64,000 bases of DNA from Fibrobacter succinogenes (GTDB taxonomy: Bacteria; Fibrobacterota; Fibrobacteria; Fibrobacterales; Fibrobacteraceae). Of this stretch, positions 8,290 through 16,082 are shown in pieces; the first letter of the stretch is position 1; the number at the start of each line of letters is the position of its first letter. The stretch covers positions 102,758 through 166,757 of the forward strand of contig CADCBQ010000002.1 in assembly GCA_902799745.1 (NCBI GenBank). The letters run 5' to 3'. Made by a program: the position numbers and the translations under genes. The notes beneath the pieces were generated by a model. It did no database searches and had not been told where the DNA came from. It saw nothing but the letters and a program-made list of their open reading frames with translations.

Positions 8290-11022
8290 ATGAACCGATT
8301 CCTGCTAGGCATAGTATTTCTTTGCATCGGATTCTTTGAAGTTTCCTGTTCTAATTCGACCAATGCGACTTCTGAAAATGTCGCCGAATTCAGCTTTGAT
8401 GCTGTTTCGGGAATGATTCAGGTAAAGGCAAAAAAAGGCTATGCTTTGCTGGGAACGAACGAGCCTACGGCCAAGACAAATGAACGCCCCGTAATGCGGG
8501 TGGACTTTAGTTACGATTTCGCGATTGGCAAGCACGAAGTGACTTGTGGTGAATTCAACGAACTCATGAAGCCTTTGACGGGGCTTGTCTTGACCTGCGA
8601 AAACGATAGCTTGCCGGCATCGGATTTGACTTATTATGATGCGGTCCTGTATGCAAATGCCCGCAGCAAGGCAGAACATCTTGATACCGCCTATACTTAT
8701 GTCAAGGTAATCTTCGATGCAGAAAAACATTGCACGAATTTAGAGGGCTTTGCTTTTCATCCTGATGTAGAGGCGTATCGATTGCCGACCGAAGCGGAAT
8801 GGGTATATGTCGCCTCCCGTAGCTGGAACGTCAAAAATGGATGGCTAGCTGAAAATTCGGATTATCTGTCCCATAATGTGTGTTTTTTTGAAACTCCAGA
8901 AAATGTCCCCTGCGATATGGTGGGCAATGTGATGGAATGGATGAACGATTGGCTGGGCTATTTCCGTGATACTGCGGTTGTGAACTATGTGGGTGCTCCC
9001 GATGGCGATGCGCTTGGTCAGCGCGTTGTGAAGGGTGGAAGTTTCCGCAATGCCGAAAAATCAATTACGCAGTACGCTCGTGGTGATGTATATACGGTGA
9101 CATCTTCAACAAGAGCGAATTATGTGGGATTTCGCCTTGCGTTGGGAGCGGTTCCCGATGCAACTTGGCTGAATGCAAGTGGCAAAGCGGTGGCTAGCCG
9201 TGTCATTTCTTTGGCGGGAGCTTCTACGATCCGTTCCTTGACGGGGACTTATCGCGCTAAACTTGTTTTCCGCAACGATATCACCGGAAACCTCGCTTTT
9301 GTAGACTTTTCTGGTGGAACGAATTCGGTCGTCGAAATCGAAGATTCCCTTGAAGCTTACCACCCCGAAATTTCTCCTAACGGCAAGAAGGTGGCTTTCT
9401 GCACAAAATTTGAAGGTGTTGCGGGCAAGTCGGAACTATATGTGCGCGATTTGAATGTCGCTGGATCAAATCTTGTTAAGCTGGATGTCGAATCTGCTGC
9501 GATTCCGCGTTGGCATGTTCTTGAAAACGGGGATACGGTGATTGTCTATGTGACTGATGCCGGAAACAACAAGGATGAATCTGCCTTTAAGCAGGCTTCA
9601 ACTTGGCAGGTGAAGTTTGCGAACAATAAATTCGGAAAGCCCGAAAAATTGTTCGACGGGGCGTTCCATGGAGGCATTAGTGAAGACAATACCCTTGCTG
9701 TGACGGGGGCTAGGCTTTTGCGTGCTCGCGTTGACGGCGAAAATGAACTTTGGTATGGTGGCGAACAGGCTTGCAATGCTTCTTTGGCGAAAGATAGTAG
9801 CAAACGTACCTTGTTCCTCGACTTTGGCGGAAAAACAGGTCATGAATTTGTCGGCGAAAATTATGGTACGCATGAACGCCTCTTGGTTGCCGATGCTCAA
9901 GGCCGCTTGATTCAGTCGGTGGCTGCACCATCGGGGTATTCTTTCGACCATAGCGAATGGGCGGCGAACAAAAACTTGGTGGTGGCAACGCTTACAAATG
10001 TAAATGGTGCGCACCAGAAAATTGTCCTTGTGAATATGACCGATAGTTCCGTGACGGATTTGACGGAAGGTGAAGAACTGTGGCATCCGTATTTGTGGGT
10101 GAATGCCGGAGCCTCTTCCGGTGCCGATGATTTGCTGGATCTAGATAGTGCGGGTGTTTACCTGTCCGAAGTCCACCAGTTGGAACAGATTCGTTTTAGA
10201 ATCAAGATGGAAAAGTTCTGGAAGAACCTTGAAACGACAGAAGTGATTCTCGTTGGAAGTTCCCGCATGGAAATGGGTACAGATCCGGATCTTTTCCCGG
10301 AATGGAATATGCTGAATTTTGGCGTGACCGGAATCGACCCGAACCGCAATTACTATTTCATCTATAATTACATATTGAACCATTCGGAACATTTAAAGGC
10401 GATTGCTGTTTCGATTGACTTGGATTATTGGCGTGGCCTCGAAAATCATTTGGGCCTTGTCCTTATGTCGGGTGTCGGCTATGAATACGATGCCAATCAT
10501 TCGTTCTGGAAAGACGGTGTTCCGGCGGGTTTTGTAGAAGCGGTTGAAAATGCTTACCCCGCAGCTCCTGAAGAAACGGTTCATTTCTCTGCTCGCGGCG
10601 GAATGATGGTTCCTATCCGTTCTTGGGATGCCGATGGTGTCGACGTATTGCACGATTCTGCTTTTACGGATCTCGAAATGCAATACTTGGACAAGAACTT
10701 GGCGGAGTTGAAGAATTTGACAGAACAAGCGGCGGAAAAGAACATTTATATTATCGGAATTATTTTCCCGCAGGCACCTCAGTATAAAAATTCAGGCGCG
10801 TTCGGTGCGTATGGAATGCCGCGCAGCGTTGCGGTTCAGAAGATTGCTTATCTTGATTCTTTGGCGAAGTCGAATTCGCATTTTATTCTCATGGATGAAA
10901 ATAAGATGGGTGACCATGACTACTCGGATGAAATGGCTCACAATCGTGACCACTTGAGTTTCTTGGGTGCCCAGAAATTGACGGCTCGGATTGATTCTGT
11001 GCTACGTACCTTGAAATGGTAA
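8290..11022 (+). CDS. TIGR02171 family lipoprotein, copy 3
   Basis: A 910-residue paralogue of copies 1 and 2. The signal peptide ends EVSC, which has a non-canonical -3 residue, so lipidation is likely but not certain. RLPTEAEW begins at residue 164. The SGNH-like Ser lies in VGSSRMEMG at 656-659, and the C-terminal Asp-His pair is D887-H888 in RDHLSFLGAQKL. The C-terminal domain has diverged most from copies 1-2 between residues 660 and 800. Its last seven bases overlap the start of the polytopic membrane protein at 11016, so the two are likely translated in a coupled manner. Confidence 0.85.
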   Translation: MNRFLLGIVFLCIGFFEVSCSNSTNATSENVAEFSFDAVSGMIQVKAKKGYALLGTNEPTAKTNERPVMRVDFSYDFAIGKHEVTCGEFNELMKPLTGLVLTCENDSLPASDLTYYDAVLYANARSKAEHLDTAYTYVKVIFDAEKHCTNLEGFAFHPDVEAYRLPTEAEWVYVASRSWNVKNGWLAENSDYLSHNVCFFETPENVPCDMVGNVMEWMNDWLGYFRDTAVVNYVGAPDGDALGQRVVKGGSFRNAEKSITQYARGDVYTVTSSTRANYVGFRLALGAVPDATWLNASGKAVASRVISLAGASTIRSLTGTYRAKLVFRNDITGNLAFVDFSGGTNSVVEIEDSLEAYHPEISPNGKKVAFCTKFEGVAGKSELYVRDLNVAGSNLVKLDVESAAIPRWHVLENGDTVIVYVTDAGNNKDESAFKQASTWQVKFANNKFGKPEKLFDGAFHGGISEDNTLAVTGARLLRARVDGENELWYGGEQACNASLAKDSSKRTLFLDFGGKTGHEFVGENYGTHERLLVADAQGRLIQSVAAPSGYSFDHSEWAANKNLVVATLTNVNGAHQKIVLVNMTDSSVTDLTEGEELWHPYLWVNAGASSGADDLLDLDSAGVYLSEVHQLEQIRFRIKMEKFWKNLETTEVILVGSSRMEMGTDPDLFPEWNMLNFGVTGIDPNRNYYFIYNYILNHSEHLKAIAVSIDLDYWRGLENHLGLVLMSGVGYEYDANHSFWKDGVPAGFVEAVENAYPAAPEETVHFSARGGMMVPIRSWDADGVDVLHDSAFTDLEMQYLDKNLAELKNLTEQAAEKNIYIIGIIFPQAPQYKNSGAFGAYGMPRSVAVQKIAYLDSLAKSNSHFILMDENKMGDHDYSDEMAHNRDHLSFLGAQKLTARIDSVLRTLKW

Positions 11023-12437
11023 TTGCTTTTTTTGTCATCCTGTTCGCGATTTTCCCGCTGACCGATACGGATATTTGGTGGCATTTGGCGTGTGCTCGCG
11101 AGTGGGTGACTACATGGACACCTGTCCGCATGCCCATTGTGAATGTACATGAGTACTTTCAACTGGTTGTAGGCTTTGTTTACGGTTTGGGTGGTGCACC
11201 TCTCTTGGTGGCCATCAAGGCGGTGTTGTGGGGAATCGTCTTTTGGCTGTTCCTTCGTCGTTCAGGGTCAGCATCCCTAGCTAAATGGGTGCTTTGCCTA
11301 GTATTCCTCTTCCTATTCCGCTACCAGTTTGAAATGCGTCCGGTGCTTTTTTCGCTGTTGTTCCTTGGCGTTTACTGGAATGCGATTCCGTGGCTAGCCA
11401 AGGAATGGTATGAATCTCGGTTCGGTGTGAAACGGGTTGCGTACGCAGCGTTGATTCTTGTCGTTCAGTGGCTTTGGTGCAAGTGCCAGGGGCTTTATGT
11501 CTTGGGCCCCATTTTTGCGACATTAGTATTGTGCGCCTGTTTGCTTGAATCTAAAAAGCAGGGCAGACTCTGCGCAAAATTCGTAGTTCCGCAAGTTGCT
11601 TTTGTATTGCTTCTTTGGACAATGCCGTTTTTGCATCGCGAGGGCTTGGCGTTGTTCCTGTATCCGTTTGGACTGCTGGACCGCTTGCTTGGCCTTACTC
11701 AATCTGCAGCGATATTTGCAAGTGAAATTGCCGAAAACCGTTCTCCTGTAACACTTTTGATGGCGGGGGAGAACTGGATTGTTTCGGTGATAATGATTGT
11801 GCTGAGTCTTGTTGGAATGGTACTTGCTGGCTTGAATTGCCGTTCTGTAAAGTCTTTGTGGATGCTTGCCATGGCGATTCTCGCGCTTGTTGCCGAACGC
11901 AACTTTGTGTTGTTCTTGCCCGTACTTTTGGGAATGTTGCCAATTTCCTCAAAGCAACCGAAGGTTGCGACCTCATCCCTCATCCCTCACATCTCGCTTC
12001 CTACTGTCTACTGCCTACTTCCAACTTTGTTTATTCTCGGTCTCTGGGTTCGTTCGCTTTTCGCTTATGACTCCATGGTTGCTTACCAGCGTGTGCCTGT
12101 GCAAGCCTCAGAATGGATGGCGGAACATTCCCATTCGGGTAAGCTGTTTAACGATGACCGCGCCGGTGGTTACTTGGCGTTAATGAATCCTGCGGACTCC
12201 ATTTATATCGATGGCAGGTTCATCCTCAAGACTGCAGATTTCTTTGAACGGTATCTGAATTACGCTGAAGATCCCGCTCTGTTTATGCATGATGCCGATT
12301 CTTTAGGCATTGACCGTGCCCTATTCCCGCTGCGGTATTACGCCCGCTGGGATAAACTGATGCTTGCCCTTGATCGGGATTCTCGCTGGCACTTGGCCTA
12401 CCGCGACGAATACTTCGCCGTATTCGATAAATATTAA
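11016..12437 (+). CDS. Polytopic GT-C-like membrane protein
   Basis: A 473-residue integral membrane protein with about ten hydrophobic segments. The N-terminal loop has TDTDIWWHLA, reminiscent of the acidic-Trp-Trp motif in GT-C glycosyltransferase-like proteins. The C-terminal soluble portion (about 355-473) has KLFNDDRAGGYL and SIYIDGRFIL, a pattern I associate with GT-C-like proteins that carry a periplasmic tail. If active it would move a sugar from a lipid carrier to a periplasmic acceptor; this is inference. It overlaps TIGR02171 copy 3 by seven bases. A ~79-base interspersed repeat is embedded in frame at 11950-12028 between two hydrophobic segments and encodes a Ser/Pro/Leu-rich loop. 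Confidence 0.6.
   Translation: MVIAFFVILFAIFPLTDTDIWWHLACAREWVTTWTPVRMPIVNVHEYFQLVVGFVYGLGGAPLLVAIKAVLWGIVFWLFLRRSGSASLAKWVLCLVFLFLFRYQFEMRPVLFSLLFLGVYWNAIPWLAKEWYESRFGVKRVAYAALILVVQWLWCKCQGLYVLGPIFATLVLCACLLESKKQGRLCAKFVVPQVAFVLLLWTMPFLHREGLALFLYPFGLLDRLLGLTQSAAIFASEIAENRSPVTLLMAGENWIVSVIMIVLSLVGMVLAGLNCRSVKSLWMLAMAILALVAERNFVLFLPVLLGMLPISSKQPKVATSSLIPHISLPTVYCLLPTLFILGLWVRSLFAYDSMVAYQRVPVQASEWMAEHSHSGKLFNDDRAGGYLALMNPADSIYIDGRFILKTADFFERYLNYAEDPALFMHDADSLGIDRALFPLRYYARWDKLMLALDRDSRWHLAYRDEYFAVFDKY
11950..12028. repeat. Interspersed repeat inside the GT-C-like gene
   Basis: The insert reads as a mini-hairpin, GCAACC-GAA-GGTTGC, followed by GACCTCATCCCTCATCC and then CTTCCTACTGTCTACTGCC-type words. 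The hairpin and (R)ACCTCA segment recur in two places inside hrpA. The CTACTGTCTACT words recur at 45756-45787 and, in reverse complement, at 27684. The reading frame stays open through it. Confidence 0.6.
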
Positions 12438-12472
12438 ATCGGACGGTTGCTTTTTGAGAGCTTATATAAGGA

Positions 12473-12498
12473 AGGGGTGCGGCTGATGCCGCACCCCT
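12473..12498. terminator. Bidirectional hairpin terminator
   Basis: Perfect 11-bp stem (AGGGGTGCGGC / GCCGCACCCCT) with a TGAT loop between two convergent genes. Neither side has a long T run, so it may act as a Rho-independent terminator of modest strength or as a 3' stabiliser. Confidence 0.65.
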
Positions 12499-12522
12499 CA
12501 TCTCTCTCTCGTTTGATTGGTA

Positions 12523-13920
12523 TTACTTGATCTGGAAGGCGCGAACCATGTTGGTTGCGTTTCCATGAATTCGTGCAAAGTACTTGCCGGCAGGGAGCTT
12601 GGCGAGCGAAAGCGTACCGCTTACATTGTCAATCGCCATCAACTTGTTGCCCATAGTGGTGAAAATTTCAACCGTCATCGGTGCGCCAGCAATGTGCAGG
12701 GCGTTGTCCAAGAAACTCACATTGAAGTTCACGCTTGCCTTTGCGAAAATCGGAACTTCGTTGCCGTTCTGGCCATTGTTGTTTTCGTTGTTATTTTCGC
12801 CGTTGTTGCCACCCTGGTTTTCGTTGCCGTTGTTTCCGCTGTTGGCTGCGCACTTGGTGTAGCTAGTGGGGTTGGTGGCAAGGTAGCCCTTAACGAGGTT
12901 ACCCGAAGTGGTATACTGAAGCGAAGTCTTGGTTGAAGAACCGTCAAATGCGGCGGTACCTTCGCTAATCTTGGAGGCGGACCAGTTTGCCCAAGAAAGC
13001 TGATGCTTGTTGATATATTCCTGCCAGCTCTGGTTACGGCCCTGATCCGGGTTTCCGCCGCCGCTAGCATCTGCAGTGCCCCATTCCGAAACGAATACGG
13101 AAAGACCTGCGTTAATGGCTTCTTCGCCGTTGGTGCCTTCGCAAGTTCCGCCCCAGTCATACTGACCACTCCAGCAGTGGCTATTAGCGTAGTAGTGCAA
13201 TGTGTAGGCGGTATTCTTTTTCGGGTCGTTGACTTCGTTGCCGATGGCCGCTTGCGGGTTCTGGTCCCACTTGGGGGTGCCCACAAGAACCAGGTTGTCG
13301 GAGTATTCGCGAATCACCGAAACCACTTGGTCTGCGTAGGTCTTGATGGTGCCCCAGGCAATATCAGTGGGTTCATTGAACAATTCAAAGATCACATGGT
13401 CGTATTGACCATAGGTCTGCGCCATTTGCTTAAAGAAGTTCTTGGACGCTTCGGTCTGTTCGTTTGCGTTGTGAGAATGCCAGTCGATGATCACGTAAAT
13501 GTCGTTCTTGATGGCCGCTTCGACAACGGTTTTCATCAAGCCCAATTGAGTGTTGGGGTCGCTGCCGTAGCCCTGGTAGCCATTGCTCCAGTCTTCGTTA
13601 CCGGTGGCCATGGCGGCACGCACAATCTGGATGTTCATATCGCGAACCATGGTGGAAATGGCTTCTTCACTCCAGAATTCGACAGCTTGCGGCATCAAAC
13701 TCCAGTAAAGGCTCATTCCACGCACCTGCACTTCGGCGCCGTCCTTTACACCTTCGCAGCTGCCGTAAATACGGCCCTTGCCTTGTGAGTTCTTGCCGGT
13801 CATCAGTTGACCGTATTGGCTAACAGGACCCACGCGGGTGGGGGTAATCTCTTGGGCTGAGGCGAAAGTAGCACTCAATGCCAATGCCGACAAAAGTGCG
13901 ATTTTTGAGAATTTTTTCAT
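12523..13920 (-). CDS. Secreted GH5 endoglucanase (cellulase) with C-terminal sorting domain
   Basis: Endo-beta-1,4-glucanase of glycoside hydrolase family 5, about 465 residues. Signal peptide 1-22 ends ASAQ. The catalytic acid/base is Glu183 in FELFNEP and the nucleophile is Glu279 in VFVSEWG; IIDWHSH at about 144-150 is another GH5 hallmark. An Asn/Gly-rich linker follows (about 364-388), then a ~75-residue beta-rich tail ending LPAGKYFARIHG...AFQIK. That tail resembles type IX secretion or Fibrobacter surface-sorting domains. I start at the second Met (MKKF) because AAAGGGATG before it serves as a ribosome site; an upstream ATG at 13929 would add three residues. It is divergent from the TolB-like gene, with a 169-base intergenic region that must hold both promoters. 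Confidence 0.9.
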   Translation of the reverse strand: MKKFSKIALLSALALSATFASAQEITPTRVGPVSQYGQLMTGKNSQGKGRIYGSCEGVKDGAEVQVRGMSLYWSLMPQAVEFWSEEAISTMVRDMNIQIVRAAMATGNEDWSNGYQGYGSDPNTQLGLMKTVVEAAIKNDIYVIIDWHSHNANEQTEASKNFFKQMAQTYGQYDHVIFELFNEPTDIAWGTIKTYADQVVSVIREYSDNLVLVGTPKWDQNPQAAIGNEVNDPKKNTAYTLHYYANSHCWSGQYDWGGTCEGTNGEEAINAGLSVFVSEWGTADASGGGNPDQGRNQSWQEYINKHQLSWANWSASKISEGTAAFDGSSTKTSLQYTTSGNLVKGYLATNPTSYTKCAANSGNNGNENQGGNNGENNNENNNGQNGNEVPIFAKASVNFNVSFLDNALHIAGAPMTVEIFTTMGNKLMAIDNVSGTLSLAKLPAGKYFARIHGNATNMVRAFQIK

Positions 13921-14089
13921 TATAAACATCCCTTTTTTTTATGAAAATAGGTTTTAAACGCGGAAAAAGGCGAAAAAAGAACTTCTTTTTTGTTTACGCC
14001 TGTGTAATATGTGAGCGAGGTCAATTTTTTGAGGCCAAATGTGCCATTTTTTCACGGTTTTTGGGGCGGAAATTACTAGATTGCGAGGT

Positions 14090-15295
14090 ATGAAGAATGT
14101 GATGAAGTTTGCTATTCCGGCCTTATTGGCTTTTTCGACTGTTTTTGCCCAGCAGGGTGCTCCGACGGGTGCCGCTGTTGATCCGACAGCTGACGAACAG
14201 AAGGCTCTTTCTGCCCTCAAGGGTAAGCTCGAAGGTGCGATTGTATGGGCCACGAGCCGTGCGAATAGCCATCACGACATTTGGATTATGAATGCCGACG
14301 GTACGAATGCCCGTGCCCTTACGCAAGGTGACAACGTGGACTGGTTCCCGCGCATTTCGCCAGATGGTTCGACGGTGCTCTTTAACCGCAGCAAGGGTGG
14401 CTGGGTGCCTGAAAACGATGCCAACTACCCTGAAAAGTGGGACTTGTGGATGGTCGATATCTCGGGCGAAAACGCTCGCAAGGTTGTGGACAACGCCACT
14501 TGGGGCACCTGGAGACCCGACGGCAAGTCGATTGTATTTAGCCGCGCCGGCAAGGTGTTTACGATGGACCTCGCCAGCAAAAAAGAAACTCTTGTGCTCG
14601 ATGGCGAAAAGGCCTTCAACAAGTCCGGCGTAATTCTGCAAGAACCGAACATGAGCCCCGATGGCAAGCACTTGGCCATTACGCTCCGCGGTTCCATGCG
14701 TGAAACGGGCGTGTGGGATCTCTCGAAGAATGCCTGGACCAAGTCCGGCGACGGTTGCCAGATTGACTGGAACTTTGATGGTTCCAAGCTTTACCGAGTG
14801 AACCCGACAGGTAACGGTGGTACGGCTGCTCCGAGTGAAATCCTCTGGTTCAGCGCCAAGGACGGCAAACAGGTTGAAAAGGTGGGCTTCTTTGGCATTC
14901 CGAAGAATGTGAAGCTGATGGATTTGCCTGGCCGCCGCAGCCATGAATATTTCCCGCGTCTCTCTCCCGATGGTAAGTGGCTCGTGTGGGGTGCAACCGA
15001 CAAGGGTCACGATCACGACTTGTTCGACTACGAACTGTACATTTGGAAGATTGGCGAACCGGTTGAATCGGCAACGCGTATTACTTACCACAGCGGTAAT
15101 GACCGCTGGCCGGACATTTGGCTCGGCAAGGTTCCTGTAAAGGAAACGGTGACGGACAAGGTCGCTTCTCAAGTGAAGGACGCCGTCAACGGTGCTGCAA
15201 ATGCAATTCAGTCGGGCATTAGCGAAGCCAAGATGGACGAACTCATCAAGGCCATCGATCGCTTGACCGAAGCGGTGAAGTCGCTGGCTAAGTAG
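14090..15295 (+). CDS. TolB-like beta-propeller secreted protein
   Basis: A 401-residue exported protein with a signal peptide ending VFAQ. It is followed by repeated PD40/TolB blades: HHDIWIMNADGTNA, DWFPRISPDGSTV, WGTWRPDGKSIVF, EPNMSPDGKHLA and EYFPRLSPDGKWL. A C-terminal tail (about 350-400) is predicted amphipathic or helical. Propellers of this type are protein-binding scaffolds in the periplasm or on the surface; a partner cannot be named. The start is set at MKNVMKF, just after a possible GAGGT, because the upstream extension lacks signal-peptide character. It ends in a strong inverted repeat shared with the convergent methyltransferase gene. Confidence 0.75.
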   Translation: MKNVMKFAIPALLAFSTVFAQQGAPTGAAVDPTADEQKALSALKGKLEGAIVWATSRANSHHDIWIMNADGTNARALTQGDNVDWFPRISPDGSTVLFNRSKGGWVPENDANYPEKWDLWMVDISGENARKVVDNATWGTWRPDGKSIVFSRAGKVFTMDLASKKETLVLDGEKAFNKSGVILQEPNMSPDGKHLAITLRGSMRETGVWDLSKNAWTKSGDGCQIDWNFDGSKLYRVNPTGNGGTAAPSEILWFSAKDGKQVEKVGFFGIPKNVKLMDLPGRRSHEYFPRLSPDGKWLVWGATDKGHDHDLFDYELYIWKIGEPVESATRITYHSGNDRWPDIWLGKVPVKETVTDKVASQVKDAVNGAANAIQSGISEAKMDELIKAIDRLTEAVKSLAK

Positions 15296-16055
15296 TCGGA
15301 CCGCAGTCCGACCTTATCTTAAAGCACATGATGGCGTAGGCGCCGGCGACATTCATGCTCGCCTTGCGGCCAGCCATCGGGATTGTCACCTTCATCGTCG
15401 CTTCGGCCATCAGTTCCGGAGCGATTCCTAATTCTTCGTTGCCGAGAATAATGAGGCCTTTTTCGGGCCACTTGACTTCATTGATGCTTGGAATATCTTC
15501 GCCGGTTTCGAGCGCGATGATTTCGTAGCCGTTTTCCTTGTGCCACTTGACGCAATCGAAGGGGCTTTCCCAGCGCTTGATAGGAATCCATTCTTGACAG
15601 CCACGGGCGGCGCTCTTGACCGTAACATGGTCGGGGCCGCAGCTGTATCCGCTCAAGTGGACTCCTTCGAGACCGAAGCAGTCCGTGCTGCGAATGATGG
15701 AACCTACGTTAAAGGCGCTGCGCAAGTTGTGCACGAGTACGGCGAACGGAAGCGGAGCTTCGTTGGCAACTTCGCGGTCCCCCGGTTCCTGCTCCAGGTA
15801 AACGTCACGTTCGAACCCGAGTCCCGCACGAGTACGGAAGGTCTTGTACAAGTCTATCATCTGGGCTTGGTTCTTTCCGGTAAGGCGCTCGCTTTCGGGG
15901 AGCTTCATCCATTCGGCGTAAGTCTCAAATTCACGCTTTGCACGGGGCACGTCGTCGCCCAGCTGCAAAATGATGACGCGTAAAAGTTCGGCCATGCGCT
16001 TGGCCTTGGAAGTCTCTTTGGTGGCGAGGAATTTCTTTTCGGAAAACATGGCCAT
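15288..16055 (-). CDS. SpoU/TrmH-family RNA 2'-O-methyltransferase
   Basis: SPOUT-class methyltransferase of 255 residues. Three SpoU motifs are visible in order: HNLRSAFNVGSIIRS (motif 1, about 109-123), LIILGNEELGI (motif 2) and MAGRKASMNVAGAYAI (motif 3, SAM-binding knot). The N-terminal ~100 residues form a helical RNA-binding extension. The target nucleotide (tRNA or rRNA ribose) cannot be told from sequence. The last eight bases overlap the convergent TolB-like gene. It lies divergently from TIGR02171 copy 4, with only 27 bases between the starts. Confidence 0.85.
   Translation of the reverse strand: MAMFSEKKFLATKETSKAKRMAELLRVIILQLGDDVPRAKREFETYAEWMKLPESERLTGKNQAQMIDLYKTFRTRAGLGFERDVYLEQEPGDREVANEAPLPFAVLVHNLRSAFNVGSIIRSTDCFGLEGVHLSGYSCGPDHVTVKSAARGCQEWIPIKRWESPFDCVKWHKENGYEIIALETGEDIPSINEVKWPEKGLIILGNEELGIAPELMAEATMKVTIPMAGRKASMNVAGAYAIMCFKIRSDCGPTT
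15295..15312. terminator. Hairpin between convergent genes
   Basis: Perfect 7-bp inverted repeat GTCGGAC-CGCA-GTCCGAC. It begins on the last base of the TolB-like stop codon and lies inside the 3' end of the methyltransferase gene. No T run follows on either strand, so a termination role is tentative. Confidence 0.45.
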
Positions 16056-16082
16056 AATGTAGAAAAAAGTATATTTGCATTA

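Noticed and set aside
2803..11022. Active sulfatase-modifying (formylglycine-generating) enzymes
   Set aside because: The fold motifs are there but the catalytic cysteines are not; no sulfatase gene is nearby.
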